From Pseudomonas laurylsulfatiphila (GTDB lineage Bacteria; Pseudomonadota; Gammaproteobacteria; Pseudomonadales; Pseudomonadaceae), in contig NZ_NIRS01000008.1 in the NCBI RefSeq assembly GCF_002934665.1, positions 270,085-334,084 on the forward strand: DNA of 64,000 bases, in the 5' to 3' direction. The stretch's first letter is position 1, and every line of letters begins with the position of its first letter. The notes beneath the pieces were generated by a model. The model searched no databases. It worked only from the letters and a program-made list of their open reading frames with translations, and was not told where the DNA came from. The translations under genes and the position numbers were made by a program. Positions 25,757 to 34,481 of the stretch are shown here, piece after piece.

Positions 25757-26681
25757 AAAGCGCGGTGTTTTTGAGCAGTTGTTTCAGGGCTGCCTTGTCA
25801 GCAACAGTGCCATTGTCGAGAATCTGCCTGATCTGGCTCCCGATCTGCTCCAGCGAAATCGAGGGTTCCGGCAGGTTCAAATGCTCCGGCAATATCTCGT
25901 CACCCGTACTCACCAGCAGCGCAAAGTGAATGATGTTTTCCAGCTCCCGGGTATTGCCCGGCCAACTGTGGCGTTCCAGCACAAGCTGTGCGGCTTCGCT
26001 GATCAGCGGCACTGGCAGGTCGAGGCGTTGGCTGTAGATGCCGAGGAAGTATTCGGCCAGCGGCAGGATGTCCCCTGTACGCTCGCGCAGTGCTGGCAGT
26101 TCGAGCGGGCCTTCGCTGAGATAGTGATAGAGCCGCTCATGGAATTTTCCGGCGGCCACCGCCTGGGCCAGATCGATGCTGGTGGCCGCCACCAGCCGCA
26201 CATCCACCGGGCTCGGTTGCTGAGCGCCGACGCGGGTGACTTCATGGTTCTCCAGGGCGGCGAGCAGCTTGATCTGGATCGGCAGCGGCAGGTCACCGAT
26301 TTCGTCCAGGTACAGCGTGCCGCCGTTGGCCGAACCGAACCAGCCGGCACGACTGCTCGCCGAACCGCTGTAGCTACCCGCCGCATAGCCGAACAACTCG
26401 GCATCGGCGTAGGTCGGGCTGATGGCGCCGCAGTTGACCGACACGAACAACCCGCCGCGATCACTGGCGCGGTGGATATGACGGGCCAGCAACTCCTTGC
26501 CGGTGCCGGTTTCGCCACGGATCAGCACCGAGACTGAACGCGTGGCCAGTTGCTCAAGGTCTTCACGTAATTGCCGCGAACGCGGGTCGACAAACACCAG
26601 CGCCTTGGCGCGGATGCTCAGGGGACTTTTTTCGGCGTCGGGAAAGGTCAGCAGTGGCTGACCGAAGGTTTCAAAGCTCAT
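25752..26681 (-). CDS. Sigma-54 activator-like AAA+ regulator
   Basis: This 309-residue protein consists almost only of an AAA+ domain. Walker A GETGTGKE is at residues 56-63 and Walker B GTLYLDE at 121-127. The arginine-finger region contains SWPGNTRELENII. The sigma-54 contact loop, normally GAFTGA, reads GSYSGS (residues 102-107). No FIS-type helix-turn-helix is seen: only about 35 residues follow the last AAA+ helices, and the stop codon lies inside a REP unit. The ATG at 26681 has GGGAG 8 bp upstream. It resembles SfnR-type regulators of organosulfur genes, matching the neighbourhood, but with altered key parts. Confidence 0.75.
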   Translation of the reverse strand: MSFETFGQPLLTFPDAEKSPLSIRAKALVFVDPRSRQLREDLEQLATRSVSVLIRGETGTGKELLARHIHRASDRGGLFVSVNCGAISPTYADAELFGYAAGSYSGSASSRAGWFGSANGGTLYLDEIGDLPLPIQIKLLAALENHEVTRVGAQQPSPVDVRLVAATSIDLAQAVAAGKFHERLYHYLSEGPLELPALRERTGDILPLAEYFLGIYSQRLDLPVPLISEAAQLVLERHSWPGNTRELENIIHFALLVSTGDEILPEHLNLPEPSISLEQIGSQIRQILDNGTVADKAALKQLLKNTALL

Positions 26682-26736
26682 GGCAGACTCCCGCCCAAAA
26701 CCGCCGGGAGACGGGGGCGTTAAATAAAGAAAGTGT

Positions 26737-27318
26737 TCAAGCGCGGCGCAGGGCGTGGTGTTCCATGCGGTTTTGCAGGCGATAGAGATAGGCAAAACCC
26801 TGCTCCCAACGCTGGTGACCGGACTTCACGTTGATATGCCCCGCCCCCGCCAGAATCCCCGCCTCGGCACCCCAGTTGCGCGCCAGCTCCAGGGCTCGCG
26901 GCGCACTGACGGCGCTGTCGTTGTCGGAGCTGACGACCTGGCTCGGAAATGGCAGCAGGTCCGTCGGGATCGGCGCGAAGTTGCGCAAGGCCGGCGCACA
27001 GGCCGGGCGCTCGACATCCGCCGGTGCGACTAGCAGGGCACCGCGCACCTGACGCAGGAACTGCACAGGCGCGGTCGCCGCCCAATGGGCAACGGTGATG
27101 CAACCCAGGCTGTGGGCGATCAGGATGACCGGCGTGCTGTCGGCGGCAATCGCCTCGGCCAGCGCCGCGACCCAGTCTTCACGGCGCGGCGTCAGCCAGT
27201 CGGCCTGCTCCACCCGTGCGCTGTTCGGCAGGCTGTTCTGCCAGTGGCTTTGCCAATGATCTTCTGGCGATCCTTGCCAGCCCGGCACAATCAGGTAGCG
27301 AATTGATTCGTTGCGCAT
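26737..27318 (-). CDS. Serine hydrolase, RBBP9/YdeN family
   Basis: This 193-residue alpha/beta hydrolase shows the oxyanion/N-terminal motif LIVPGWQGSPEDHWQ, nucleophile elbow AHSLGC near residue 70, an acidic SSDNDSAVS near 131 and His in GAGHINVKSG near 157, giving a complete Ser-Asp-His triad. Members of this family are small cytoplasmic hydrolases with poorly defined substrates. It lies upstream of, and in the same direction as, the sigma-54 activator-like gene (gap about 55 bp), so the two are probably co-transcribed. Confidence 0.85.
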   Translation of the reverse strand: MRNESIRYLIVPGWQGSPEDHWQSHWQNSLPNSARVEQADWLTPRREDWVAALAEAIAADSTPVILIAHSLGCITVAHWAATAPVQFLRQVRGALLVAPADVERPACAPALRNFAPIPTDLLPFPSQVVSSDNDSAVSAPRALELARNWGAEAGILAGAGHINVKSGHQRWEQGFAYLYRLQNRMEHHALRRA

Positions 27319-27432
27319 GGGGGAGCTCTCCTGCTGCGTGTCTGTTCCCGGTCGAGTATAGGGAGGAGAGTTATATTCGTTAAGGAATAAGAAGCTATTT
27401 ATTAAGATCTGTATCGAATATTAAACACATAA

Positions 27433-27526
27433 CCTGTAGGAGCTGGCTTGCCAGCGATAGCGGTTTAACAGTCAACGTAGATGCTGAATGTCAGGGCCTC
27501 ATCGCTGGCAAGCCAGCTCCTACAGG
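27433..27526. repeat. REP pair, GCTGGCTTGCCAGC class
   Basis: Two inverted units lie at 27433-27462 and 27500-27526, a third REP sequence class in this window. They lie between the hydrolase promoter and the exbD terminator. Confidence 0.85.
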
Positions 27527-27544
27527 TTTGGGATTTAGTCGGAA

Positions 27545-27581
27545 TAAAAAAGGGGCCGCACCCTGCCAAGGAGACGGCCCC
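27545..27581 (-). terminator. Rho-independent terminator of the tonB-exbB-exbD operon
   Basis: On the minus strand GGGGCCG and CGGCCCC form a stem around a 16-base loop, followed by six T. It lies about 17 bp past the exbD stop. Confidence 0.85.
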
Positions 27582-27597
27582 GGAAAACGAAAATCTG

Positions 27598-27999
27598 TTA
27601 ACGCGCAGTGATCACCGACAACTTGGTAATCCCTGCCCGTTCAATCGATGCCATGGCCCGCGCCACCTCGCCGTAATTCACACCGTCGTCCGCCTGCAAC
27701 TGCACGCGAACCTCGGGGTCCTTGGCCTTCGCCGACTTGAGGCTGAACTCCAGCAAGTCCGGCTGTATCTCGTCCTTGTTGATGAACAGTTTGCCGGCAC
27801 CGTCGATGCTCACCACCAATGGGTCCTTCTGCTCCACCGGCGCCACCGCTTCGGTCTTGGGCAGGTTGATCGGAATGGCGTTGGTCAGCAGCGGTGCGGT
27901 GACAATGAACACCACCAGCAACACCAGCATCACATCCACCAGCGGCGTCACGTTGATCTCGCTGAGCACCTCATCGGTGTCTTGCGTGGAGAAGGCCAT
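27598..27999 (-). CDS. exbD: ExbD biopolymer transport protein
   Basis: This 133-residue protein has one N-terminal helix (about residues 18-38, LVDVMLVLLVVFIVTAPLL) with the conserved Asp of the proton pathway, and a periplasmic C-terminal domain. It would form the energising complex with ExbB and TonB. The ATG lies 1 bp beyond the exbB stop with AAGGAGG in the end of exbB. It is the third gene of a tonB-exbB-exbD operon next to a TonB-dependent receptor, suggesting a dedicated energising set for sulfate-ester uptake. Confidence 0.9.
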   Translation of the reverse strand: MAFSTQDTDEVLSEINVTPLVDVMLVLLVVFIVTAPLLTNAIPINLPKTEAVAPVEQKDPLVVSIDGAGKLFINKDEIQPDLLEFSLKSAKAKDPEVRVQLQADDGVNYGEVARAMASIERAGITKLSVITAR

Positions 28000-28000
28000 A

Positions 28001-28726
28001 TCAGGACGCCTCCTTCACTTTCTGTGCGTTGCCCTGGGCTGCCACCTTGTGCGCCGTCGGGTGAATCAGCACGCGGAACGAACTCTTCTGCGCGAGGCTG
28101 TAGAAGTCGTGGGCGAAGTCATCCAGATCCGCCGCCGTCAGTTTCAAACGACGCAAAAAATAGTTGTAAACCAGCACCGCCGGCACCGCGACGGCGATCC
28201 CCACGCCCGTGGCGACCAGTGCCGCGCCAATCGGCCCGGCGACCGTTTCAAGGCTGGCCGAGCCCGCCGCGCTGATGCCTTTCAACGCTTCCATGATTCC
28301 CCACACCGTGCCGAACAAACCAATGAACGGCGAGGTACTGCCAATACTGGCGAGCACGGCCAACCCGGTTTCCAGCGACCGGCGTTCGCGCACGATCTGC
28401 TGGCGCAAGGCTCGCTCCAGACGATCCTGATGATTGATCGCCTGGCTCAAGTCCGCCGCCTGTGGCGTCTCGCCCACCTGGATGGCCGCATAACCGGCCT
28501 GCGCCACCCGGGCGGCCGCGCCGGGCCGGGTTTCGCTCAGTTCGGCCGCCGAGTCGAGACTCGAAGCGGTCCAGAACTGCTGATGAAACTTTCGATCCTG
28601 TGCCTTCAGCCGACCGAACTGCACGCCCTTGAGCAATGCCAGGCCCCAGGTCGCGACGGAAAAAACCACCAGCAGCCAGATCACCGCGCTTTCGATGGAT
28701 TCAAGTGGAGAGGCCAGTAACGTCAT
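28001..28726 (-). CDS. exbB: ExbB/MotA/TolQ-type proton channel
   Basis: This 241-residue inner-membrane protein has three helices (about residues 13-30, 125-145 and 165-190). Conserved stretches include IGSTSPFIGLFGTVWGIM and GVGIAVAVPAVLVYNYFLRR, typical of ExbB. It uses the proton gradient to drive TonB. It lies between tonB and exbD with short gaps; a GAGGAA ribosome site precedes the ATG. Confidence 0.9.
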   Translation of the reverse strand: MTLLASPLESIESAVIWLLVVFSVATWGLALLKGVQFGRLKAQDRKFHQQFWTASSLDSAAELSETRPGAAARVAQAGYAAIQVGETPQAADLSQAINHQDRLERALRQQIVRERRSLETGLAVLASIGSTSPFIGLFGTVWGIMEALKGISAAGSASLETVAGPIGAALVATGVGIAVAVPAVLVYNYFLRRLKLTAADLDDFAHDFYSLAQKSSFRVLIHPTAHKVAAQGNAQKVKEAS

Positions 28727-28770
28727 GATGTATTCCTCGTGTAAACGTTTCGCGCGAAATTGGTTTCTGT

Positions 28771-29580
28771 TTAATGAATCTTGAAATCGATGGGCACGCT
28801 GACCCAGCCGTCCTGGGCGACATCACCTTGCTTGGCCGGCACGAAACTCCAGCGTTTCACCGCGTTCAGCGCGGCGTCATCCAGCGCATCGCGACCACTG
28901 CTTTTCTGGATCTGAATCTCGCCGGGCTTGCCGCTGGCCAATACATGCACGCGCAACAACACCGTGCCTTCCCAGCCGCGACGCTGGGCCAGCGACGGGT
29001 ATTCCGGCGCCGGGTTTTTCAAGTAGCCGGCGGTGGCGGAGGCCGGTGTCACAGGCGCTGGGGCCGGCGGTGCAGGTGGTGCCGGGGCCGCGACGGGTGC
29101 TGCCGGTTGTGGCGGTGCGGGTGGCTGCTCAACGGCTTTTGGCGCCGGTTTCGGTAGCGGTTTGGCGACCGGCTTGGGCTTGGGAACCGGCTTCGGTGGA
29201 GGCGGCTTCACCGCCAGTTCATCCTCCACAGGCGGTGGTGGCTCAATCACGGGTTGTACGGGTTGCGGTGGCGGCGGCTCGACCACCGGAGGCGCCGGAC
29301 GCGAGAATTCGATGGTCATGGGCGGGACTTCAGGCGGCACGATCGGCAGCACCGGGGTCGGTTGCTGATTGACCCAATAGATCACCGCGCCATGCACCAG
29401 CAACGCCAGCACGCCCAGCACGATTGCTTCACGCCGGCGAAGGACGCCTTTGGGGGTTCGCTGCAAACGCAACTGCCCCAAGGGCACCCGGTGCGGTCGG
29501 CCGAGGTCGACCAATTCGCCACCGGGTGCCTGGCGCCAAAGCACCTCATGTGCACCGGCGGCGATCTGGACATTGCCCAT
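28771..29580 (-). CDS. tonB: TonB energy transducer
   Basis: This 269-residue TonB has an unusual cytoplasmic N-terminal extension of about 50 residues before the single membrane helix (IVLGVLALLVHGAVIYWV). A long proline-rich periplasmic spacer follows (PPPPQPVQPVIEPPPP, then KPKPVAKPLPKPAPK). The C-terminal TonB fold starts near residue 190 (NPAPEYPSLAQRRGWEGTVLLR). It heads the operon with exbB and exbD and lies just downstream of the receptor gene. GGGAG is the ribosome site. Confidence 0.9.
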   Translation of the reverse strand: MGNVQIAAGAHEVLWRQAPGGELVDLGRPHRVPLGQLRLQRTPKGVLRRREAIVLGVLALLVHGAVIYWVNQQPTPVLPIVPPEVPPMTIEFSRPAPPVVEPPPPQPVQPVIEPPPPVEDELAVKPPPPKPVPKPKPVAKPLPKPAPKAVEQPPAPPQPAAPVAAPAPPAPPAPAPVTPASATAGYLKNPAPEYPSLAQRRGWEGTVLLRVHVLASGKPGEIQIQKSSGRDALDDAALNAVKRWSFVPAKQGDVAQDGWVSVPIDFKIH

Positions 29581-29743
29581 TGTTTAACTCCCTGCGGTCT
29601 CTTTGCGGATAACCGGAACGTCGTGCTGAACATCCCCCGATGACGTCCCGGTAGAGCAATCATTGGCTTGAACGCTTAGTTCTTAAAGTAATGTTTAAAC
29701 TTATATCTAGATCTGAAAGAAATATGCGAAACCCTTAACCCAC

Positions 29744-29774
29744 CGCCAGAGCCCGCCGTTCAAGGGCTCTGGCG
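29744..29774. other. Perfect hairpin between the TonB-dependent receptor and tonB
   Basis: CGCCAGAGCCC and its exact complement form an 11-bp stem with a 9-base loop. It lacks a T run on the minus strand, so it is not a simple terminator for the receptor gene. It may lower expression of tonB relative to the receptor, or act as a terminator for plus-strand transcripts. Confidence 0.55.
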
Positions 29775-29839
29775 CAGTGGAAAAAATCCGATGCTTTTCA
29801 TGCATCGAAAGTATTCATTCAAGGCATGCTTTTTCGCCG

Positions 29840-32200
29840 TCAGAAGTCGTATCGGCCGGTCACACCCAGAGTCCGTGGCGTACCGAGTAAGCCTTCATAA
29901 CCACCATTGGCGGCCGTCCACAGCGTCGTGTAGTAGGTTTTGTCGAAGGCGTTTTTCAGCCACAACGAAACGTCCCACTGCCCCTGGTTTAAGTCGCCGC
30001 GTAGACCAGTGGACAGGTTGACCACCGCATAACTCGGGATCTGCCCGAAGTCGGAGTCTTCCACCGTGCCCACCGCTTTGGAGCGGAACGCATAGCTGGC
30101 GGTGACGTACTCCTCGAAGCCGTTGCTCAGGTTCCACTTGTATTCGCCGTTGGCATTGCCGATCCATTTCGAGGCGCCGACCACTTGATGGCCACTGAGG
30201 TCGCAAGACGGTGGAGCGCCCGGCGCCAGGCTGACTTCCGGCGGGCACGGCGCATCCTTGTAGGAGAGGTAGCTGACGTCGTTGTACGAGCCGTTGATGT
30301 TCAGCGTCAGGCCGCGCAGCGGGATCAGGGTGCTTTCGAATTCCACGCCACGGGAGCGCACGGAACCGGCGTTGGTCAGGTATTGCACGCGATTGACGTC
30401 GTCATAGGCATTGGTCTGATAGCCGTTGACCTGGGTCCAGAACAGGTTGGCGTTGAGTTGCAGGCGACGGTCCCACAGGGTGCTCTTGAAACCGAGCTCG
30501 GCGTTGTTGGCGCGCTCGGTGCCGATCAGCAATGAGTCGGCACCGGCCACCGGCGCCATACCGACGGCCAGGTTGACCCCACCGGATTTTTCGCCGTGGG
30601 ACAGCGTGGCGTAGGTGAGCAGGTCGTCGGTGAGGTGGTAGCTGAGGTTCAACAGGCCCGAAGGACTGGAGCTGTACTGGTTCAGATCGCCGGAATCGTA
30701 GGCCCCCGCACGAGCACGTCGTGCCGCGGCCGCCGCACCGGTGACTGCGGCACCACCGGCGGGTGCATTGCGGGTCACCCAGGCGTTTTTCTCTTCATAG
30801 GTGCCGCGCAGGCCGGCGGTGAAATCCAGTCGTTCGGTCAGGTGCCAGGTGCCCTGTGCGAACAGCGCGAAGCTGTTGGTTTCGATATGACCGTTGCCGA
30901 CACTGTCGATGTTGTTCAATGCACCGTTTGGCGTGCCGTTCCAGATATCCGCTTGCGGCCCGTAGAAGGTGAAGGATTTGTTGTCCAGGTCGGAGCCGAA
31001 GTAGTAGGCGCCGAGCACGTAATCGAAGAACCCGCCGGTAGGCGACGCCAGGCGAAACTCCTGGGAATACTGCTTGTCCTCCACCGAAACCCCGGCGTTG
31101 TAGAAGACGGTGGCGTTCAGGCCGTCATCATTGCGCGGGGTGAAATTCCACCAGCGGTAAGCGCTGATGGACGTCAGGGTGAAGTCGCTCGGCAGCGTCC
31201 AGTTGGCCTCCATCGACGTGCCGCCCTGATGCACGGTGACATGCTGGTCGTTGTTCAGGTTGACCTTGCGGTGGGTGCCATCGACCAATGTCGCGCCCGC
31301 GGCGTTGGCCCGGGTCTGGTAAAGGTTGGTGCCATTGATGGTCGGCCCTGTGTTGAACAACACGCGGGTGCCGGCGCTGGAGTCTTCTTCGTTGTAGTCG
31401 CCGATCCAGCGCAGGTTGAACGCTTCGTTCGGCTTGAACAGCAACTGGCCACGGAAGCCATCGCGCGAGCCGCCGTTCAAATCGTGGCCGTCGAATTCGT
31501 TCTTGATATCGCCGTCGCTGCGGGTGCGATACGCAGAAAAGCGCCCGGCAAGCTGGTCATTCAGCGGGCCGGAAATCGTGCCCTTGGTCTGGAAGTAGCC
31601 ATCCTCGCCCACCGAAGATTCGATGCTGCGTTCTGGAGTGAAGGTCGGCGCACGGGTGCTGATGTTGATCACGCCGGCGGTGGTGTTCTTGCCGAACAAG
31701 GTGCCTTGCGGACCGCGCAGCACTTCAAGCTGCTCGATGTCCATCAGGTCGAACACAGCCATGCCTGGCCGGCCGAGGTATACGTTATCGAGGTACAGGC
31801 CGACACTGCCTTCCAGGCCATCGCTGGCCGGGTTGTTGCCCAGGCCACGAATCGACACGCTGGACTGACGCGCATGCATGTAGGCGACGTTGACGCTGGG
31901 CACCAGTTGCTGCAAATCCTGGATGCGATAGACCCGCTGGGCTTCCAGGGTCTGGCCGCTGACCACGCTCATCGGGGTTGGTACGTCCTGCGAGCTTTCT
32001 TCGCGGCGGCGAGTCGTGACCGTCACGGTTGCCAGTTGGGTATTGTCGGCCGTGGCGGTTTTTGCCGGGGTGGTTTCAGGGCTGGCGCTTTCGGCCGCAT
32101 AGCCTTGGGTCCAGCCGGCACTGCCTGCCAGTAGCAGAGCCAGGGGCAGGCGTTTGAGCCGTTGGGGTGAGGAGGTTTGAGCAAAGTGCAACGGACTCAT
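29840..32200 (-). CDS. sftP: TonB-dependent receptor, SftP-like sulfate-ester porin
   Basis: This 786-residue outer-membrane receptor has a signal peptide (about residues 1-35), a TonB-box-like LATVTVTTRRREE, a plug domain (VPTPMSVVSGQTLEAQRVYR to about 165) and a 22-strand barrel ending with the terminal aromatic residue in GRYDF. It is sited between the alkylsulfatase gene atsK and a tonB-exbB-exbD set. In P. putida S-313 the receptor SftP sits with atsK under SftR control and imports aliphatic sulfate esters. The name is given by this synteny. Confidence 0.82.
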   Translation of the reverse strand: MSPLHFAQTSSPQRLKRLPLALLLAGSAGWTQGYAAESASPETTPAKTATADNTQLATVTVTTRRREESSQDVPTPMSVVSGQTLEAQRVYRIQDLQQLVPSVNVAYMHARQSSVSIRGLGNNPASDGLEGSVGLYLDNVYLGRPGMAVFDLMDIEQLEVLRGPQGTLFGKNTTAGVINISTRAPTFTPERSIESSVGEDGYFQTKGTISGPLNDQLAGRFSAYRTRSDGDIKNEFDGHDLNGGSRDGFRGQLLFKPNEAFNLRWIGDYNEEDSSAGTRVLFNTGPTINGTNLYQTRANAAGATLVDGTHRKVNLNNDQHVTVHQGGTSMEANWTLPSDFTLTSISAYRWWNFTPRNDDGLNATVFYNAGVSVEDKQYSQEFRLASPTGGFFDYVLGAYYFGSDLDNKSFTFYGPQADIWNGTPNGALNNIDSVGNGHIETNSFALFAQGTWHLTERLDFTAGLRGTYEEKNAWVTRNAPAGGAAVTGAAAAARRARAGAYDSGDLNQYSSSPSGLLNLSYHLTDDLLTYATLSHGEKSGGVNLAVGMAPVAGADSLLIGTERANNAELGFKSTLWDRRLQLNANLFWTQVNGYQTNAYDDVNRVQYLTNAGSVRSRGVEFESTLIPLRGLTLNINGSYNDVSYLSYKDAPCPPEVSLAPGAPPSCDLSGHQVVGASKWIGNANGEYKWNLSNGFEEYVTASYAFRSKAVGTVEDSDFGQIPSYAVVNLSTGLRGDLNQGQWDVSLWLKNAFDKTYYTTLWTAANGGYEGLLGTPRTLGVTGRYDF

Positions 32201-32249
32201 AAGGCGGGGTTCCCGATCAAAAGAAATTCTTTAGTGCTTGCCAGGCCGC

Positions 32250-32326
32250 CATCGCGAGCAAGCTCGCTCCCACACTGATCCTGTGAACACCGAAGACCCC
32301 CTGTGGGAGCGAGCTTGCTCGCGATA
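32250..32326. repeat. REP pair between atsK and the receptor gene
   Basis: Inverted REP units at 32250-32275 and 32301-32326 fill the gap between two co-oriented genes, so atsK and sftP may be transcribed together with an mRNA-stabilising hairpin between them. Confidence 0.88.
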
Positions 32327-32334
32327 GCGTCGGT

Positions 32335-33255
32335 TCAGACGCCTTCGATATCCGGCCCTTTCACCGTCTGGCTGACCTGCCCATTCACACCCACCGGCAC
32401 TTCACCCTTGAGCGTCACACGACGCACGATCCGGTCCTGGGTCCCGTAGTCATCCACCGCATAATGCTGGGTGGAGCGGTTGTCCCAGATCGCCACGTCA
32501 CCGGCTTTCCAGCGCCAGCGCACGATGTTTTCCTGGCGGATCACATGGCTTTGCAGCAACCCGAACAGGTGCGCCGAATCGGCCTGGGAATAGCCCTTGA
32601 TGCGTTTGACGAAATGCCCCAGCAACAGGCTCTTCTCGCCGCTGATCGGGTGCACGCGCACCACCGGGTGTTCGGTCTCGTAGACCGTCGAGGTGAAGAC
32701 CTTGCGATAGCGCTCCAGCTTCTCCGCCGAGACGTCCGGTCGGGTGCCGGCGTAGTCGTATTCGTTGCTGTGCACGGCGACCAGTTTGTCGGCCAGCTCA
32801 CGCAGCTCCTCCGACAACCCGTTGTAGGCGGTGGCGGTGTTCGCCCACAGGGTGTCGCCACCGAAAGCCGGGGCCACCACCGAGCGCAGGATCGAGGCTT
32901 TGGGGTAGGCCTCGACGAAGGTCACGTCGGTGTGCCAGGAGCTCGCACGCTGGCCCTCGGCACCGTCCAGCTCCAGCAGAAAACGCGTGCCTTCACGCAC
33001 CGGCACGGTCGGGTGCGCCACCGGTTCGCCGAGCAGGTGGGCGAACGCCTCCTGGCGCTGATCGTCGAGTTGGGTCTGCTCGCGGAAGAAGATCACTTTG
33101 TATTGCAGCAGCGCCTGTTGAATGGCTTCAACGGTGGCGGCATCCAGCTCGCCGGAAAGCTGTACGCCGCGGATTTCGGCACCGATGCGACCGGCCACCG
33201 GATGGATTTCAAGCGTGTGAACAGCGGGTTGTACTGCGAAAGCGGCATTGCTCAT
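32335..33255 (-). CDS. atsK: Alpha-ketoglutarate-dependent alkylsulfatase AtsK
   Basis: This 306-residue Fe(II)/2-oxoglutarate dioxygenase of the TauD group would oxidise alkyl sulfate esters to an aldehyde plus sulfate. The iron ligands fall at His108 and Asp110 (SSWHTDVTF) and His264 (RSTQHYAVDDY), with Arg275 and Arg279 for 2-oxoglutarate. These positions match those known for P. putida AtsK. The start at 33255 was chosen over 33303 because it keeps that numbering. The gene is divergent from the LysR gene, across a short AT-rich promoter region. Confidence 0.92.
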   Translation of the reverse strand: MSNAAFAVQPAVHTLEIHPVAGRIGAEIRGVQLSGELDAATVEAIQQALLQYKVIFFREQTQLDDQRQEAFAHLLGEPVAHPTVPVREGTRFLLELDGAEGQRASSWHTDVTFVEAYPKASILRSVVAPAFGGDTLWANTATAYNGLSEELRELADKLVAVHSNEYDYAGTRPDVSAEKLERYRKVFTSTVYETEHPVVRVHPISGEKSLLLGHFVKRIKGYSQADSAHLFGLLQSHVIRQENIVRWRWKAGDVAIWDNRSTQHYAVDDYGTQDRIVRRVTLKGEVPVGVNGQVSQTVKGPDIEGV

Positions 33256-33303
33256 GGGTAGACCCTCATCAGACTGCTTGCGGTTGAACCGGCCGCGAAA
33301 CAC

Positions 33304-33423
33304 TGCTCTATCTATATTCTATTTAGATCTAATAGATATCTACATGCTTCGTTGACGGAATAAGAGGTTGCATTTAAAACCTCAGTCAACCCTCGTCGCA
33401 AATGCCTTCGAGCTATTTTTAGG
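33304..33423. promoter_or_regulatory. Divergent AT-rich control region between atsK and sftR
   Basis: The intergenic region is strikingly AT-rich. It includes the inverted repeat TCTATT-N7-AATAGA (33318-33336) centred on TAGATCT. A LysR-type regulator usually binds such a site between itself and its divergent target, so this is the likely SftR site. Confidence 0.5.
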
Positions 33424-34359
33424 ATGCCGGAAAAGCATATGGATCTTCGCCAGTTGCGTTACTTCATCGCCCTCGACGAACACCGCAGTTTCGTGCGCGC
33501 GGCCGAGGCCATGGGCATTACCCAACCGGCCTTCAGCCGCAGCATCCAGGGGCTGGAGCAAGAGTTCGGCTGCGTGTTGGTGGACCGTGGCAACAAGGAT
33601 TTGCGCCCCACCCCCGAGGGCTTGGTGGTGCTGCAACATGCCCGCAGCCTGGTGCAGGGTGCGGCGCTGCTCAGCTCGGAAGTGACGCAGATGACCAAGC
33701 TCGATGCCGGCGAACTGCGTTTCGGTTGCGGCCCGGCGCCGGCGGTAAAACTGGTGCCGGATGCGGTGGCACAATTCATCAATGCACACCCGAAAGTGCG
33801 CACCTGCTTCGAAGTGGATAACTGGGAAAAACTCAGCCGCGCCCTGAGCCGTGAGGAGATCGAATTCTTCATCGCCGACATCCGCCATTTCGAGTCCGAC
33901 CCGAACTTCCAGACCCAGGCGCTGACGCCCAAGCGCGGTGTGTTTTTCTGCCGCCCCGGGCATCCGCTGCTAGCCAAGGAGAGCCTGTCGACCAACGACA
34001 TGTTCGATTACCCGCTGGCGACCACGAAGATCCCGCCAGGCATTCGCAAATTGCTGGCGAACCTCAGTGGACGGGTGGATTTTTCACCAACCCTCGAGAC
34101 CGAACATTTTCCGGCGCTGGTGAAGGTGGTGTTGCAATCCAACGCCATCGGCGTGGGCACGAAAGAGGCGTTCATCGAAGACATTGCCCAGGGTGCGCTG
34201 GTGCTGCTGCACTGGCGCAATTTGCCGCAGAACATCGAGAGCATGAATGCGCGGTGCGGGATTGTCAGTCGCACCGGGTTCCGGTTGTCGCCGGCGGCGC
34301 GGGCGATGATCGAGACGCTGGTGGCGGTGGACAGACAACAGATCAGCGTCGCGGTTTAG
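33424..34359 (+). CDS. sftR: LysR-family regulator, SftR-like
   Basis: This 311-residue LysR regulator has an N-terminal winged helix (about residues 6-64, MDLRQLRYFIALDEHRSFVR and QPAFSRSIQGLE) and a substrate-binding co-inducer domain from about residue 92. In P. putida S-313, SftR represses atsK, atsRBC and sftP and is released by sulfate esters. The same gene neighbourhood here supports that role. It is divergent from atsK. The ATG at 33439 (MDLRQLRY) is an equally good start and would remove five residues. Confidence 0.82.
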   Translation: MPEKHMDLRQLRYFIALDEHRSFVRAAEAMGITQPAFSRSIQGLEQEFGCVLVDRGNKDLRPTPEGLVVLQHARSLVQGAALLSSEVTQMTKLDAGELRFGCGPAPAVKLVPDAVAQFINAHPKVRTCFEVDNWEKLSRALSREEIEFFIADIRHFESDPNFQTQALTPKRGVFFCRPGHPLLAKESLSTNDMFDYPLATTKIPPGIRKLLANLSGRVDFSPTLETEHFPALVKVVLQSNAIGVGTKEAFIEDIAQGALVLLHWRNLPQNIESMNARCGIVSRTGFRLSPAARAMIETLVAVDRQQISVAV

Positions 34360-34364
34360 GGCCT

Positions 34365-34459
34365 CTTCGCGAGCAGGCTCGCTCCCACAGGGGATCGTTG
34401 TCGGACACAAGTTTGTGTACGACTCAAATCTAATGTGGGAGCGAGCCTGCTCGCGATGA
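34365..34459. repeat. REP pair between sftR and atsR
   Basis: Inverted REP units (34365-34389 and 34433-34459) sit between two convergent genes. Confidence 0.88.
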
Positions 34460-34481
34460 GGCCAGTGAGCTCACTGAAGAT

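Noticed and set aside
30596..32134. A 512-codon plus-strand frame opposite the TonB-dependent receptor
   Set aside because: There is no domain or ribosome site, and the receptor on the minus strand is complete from signal peptide to terminal Phe.
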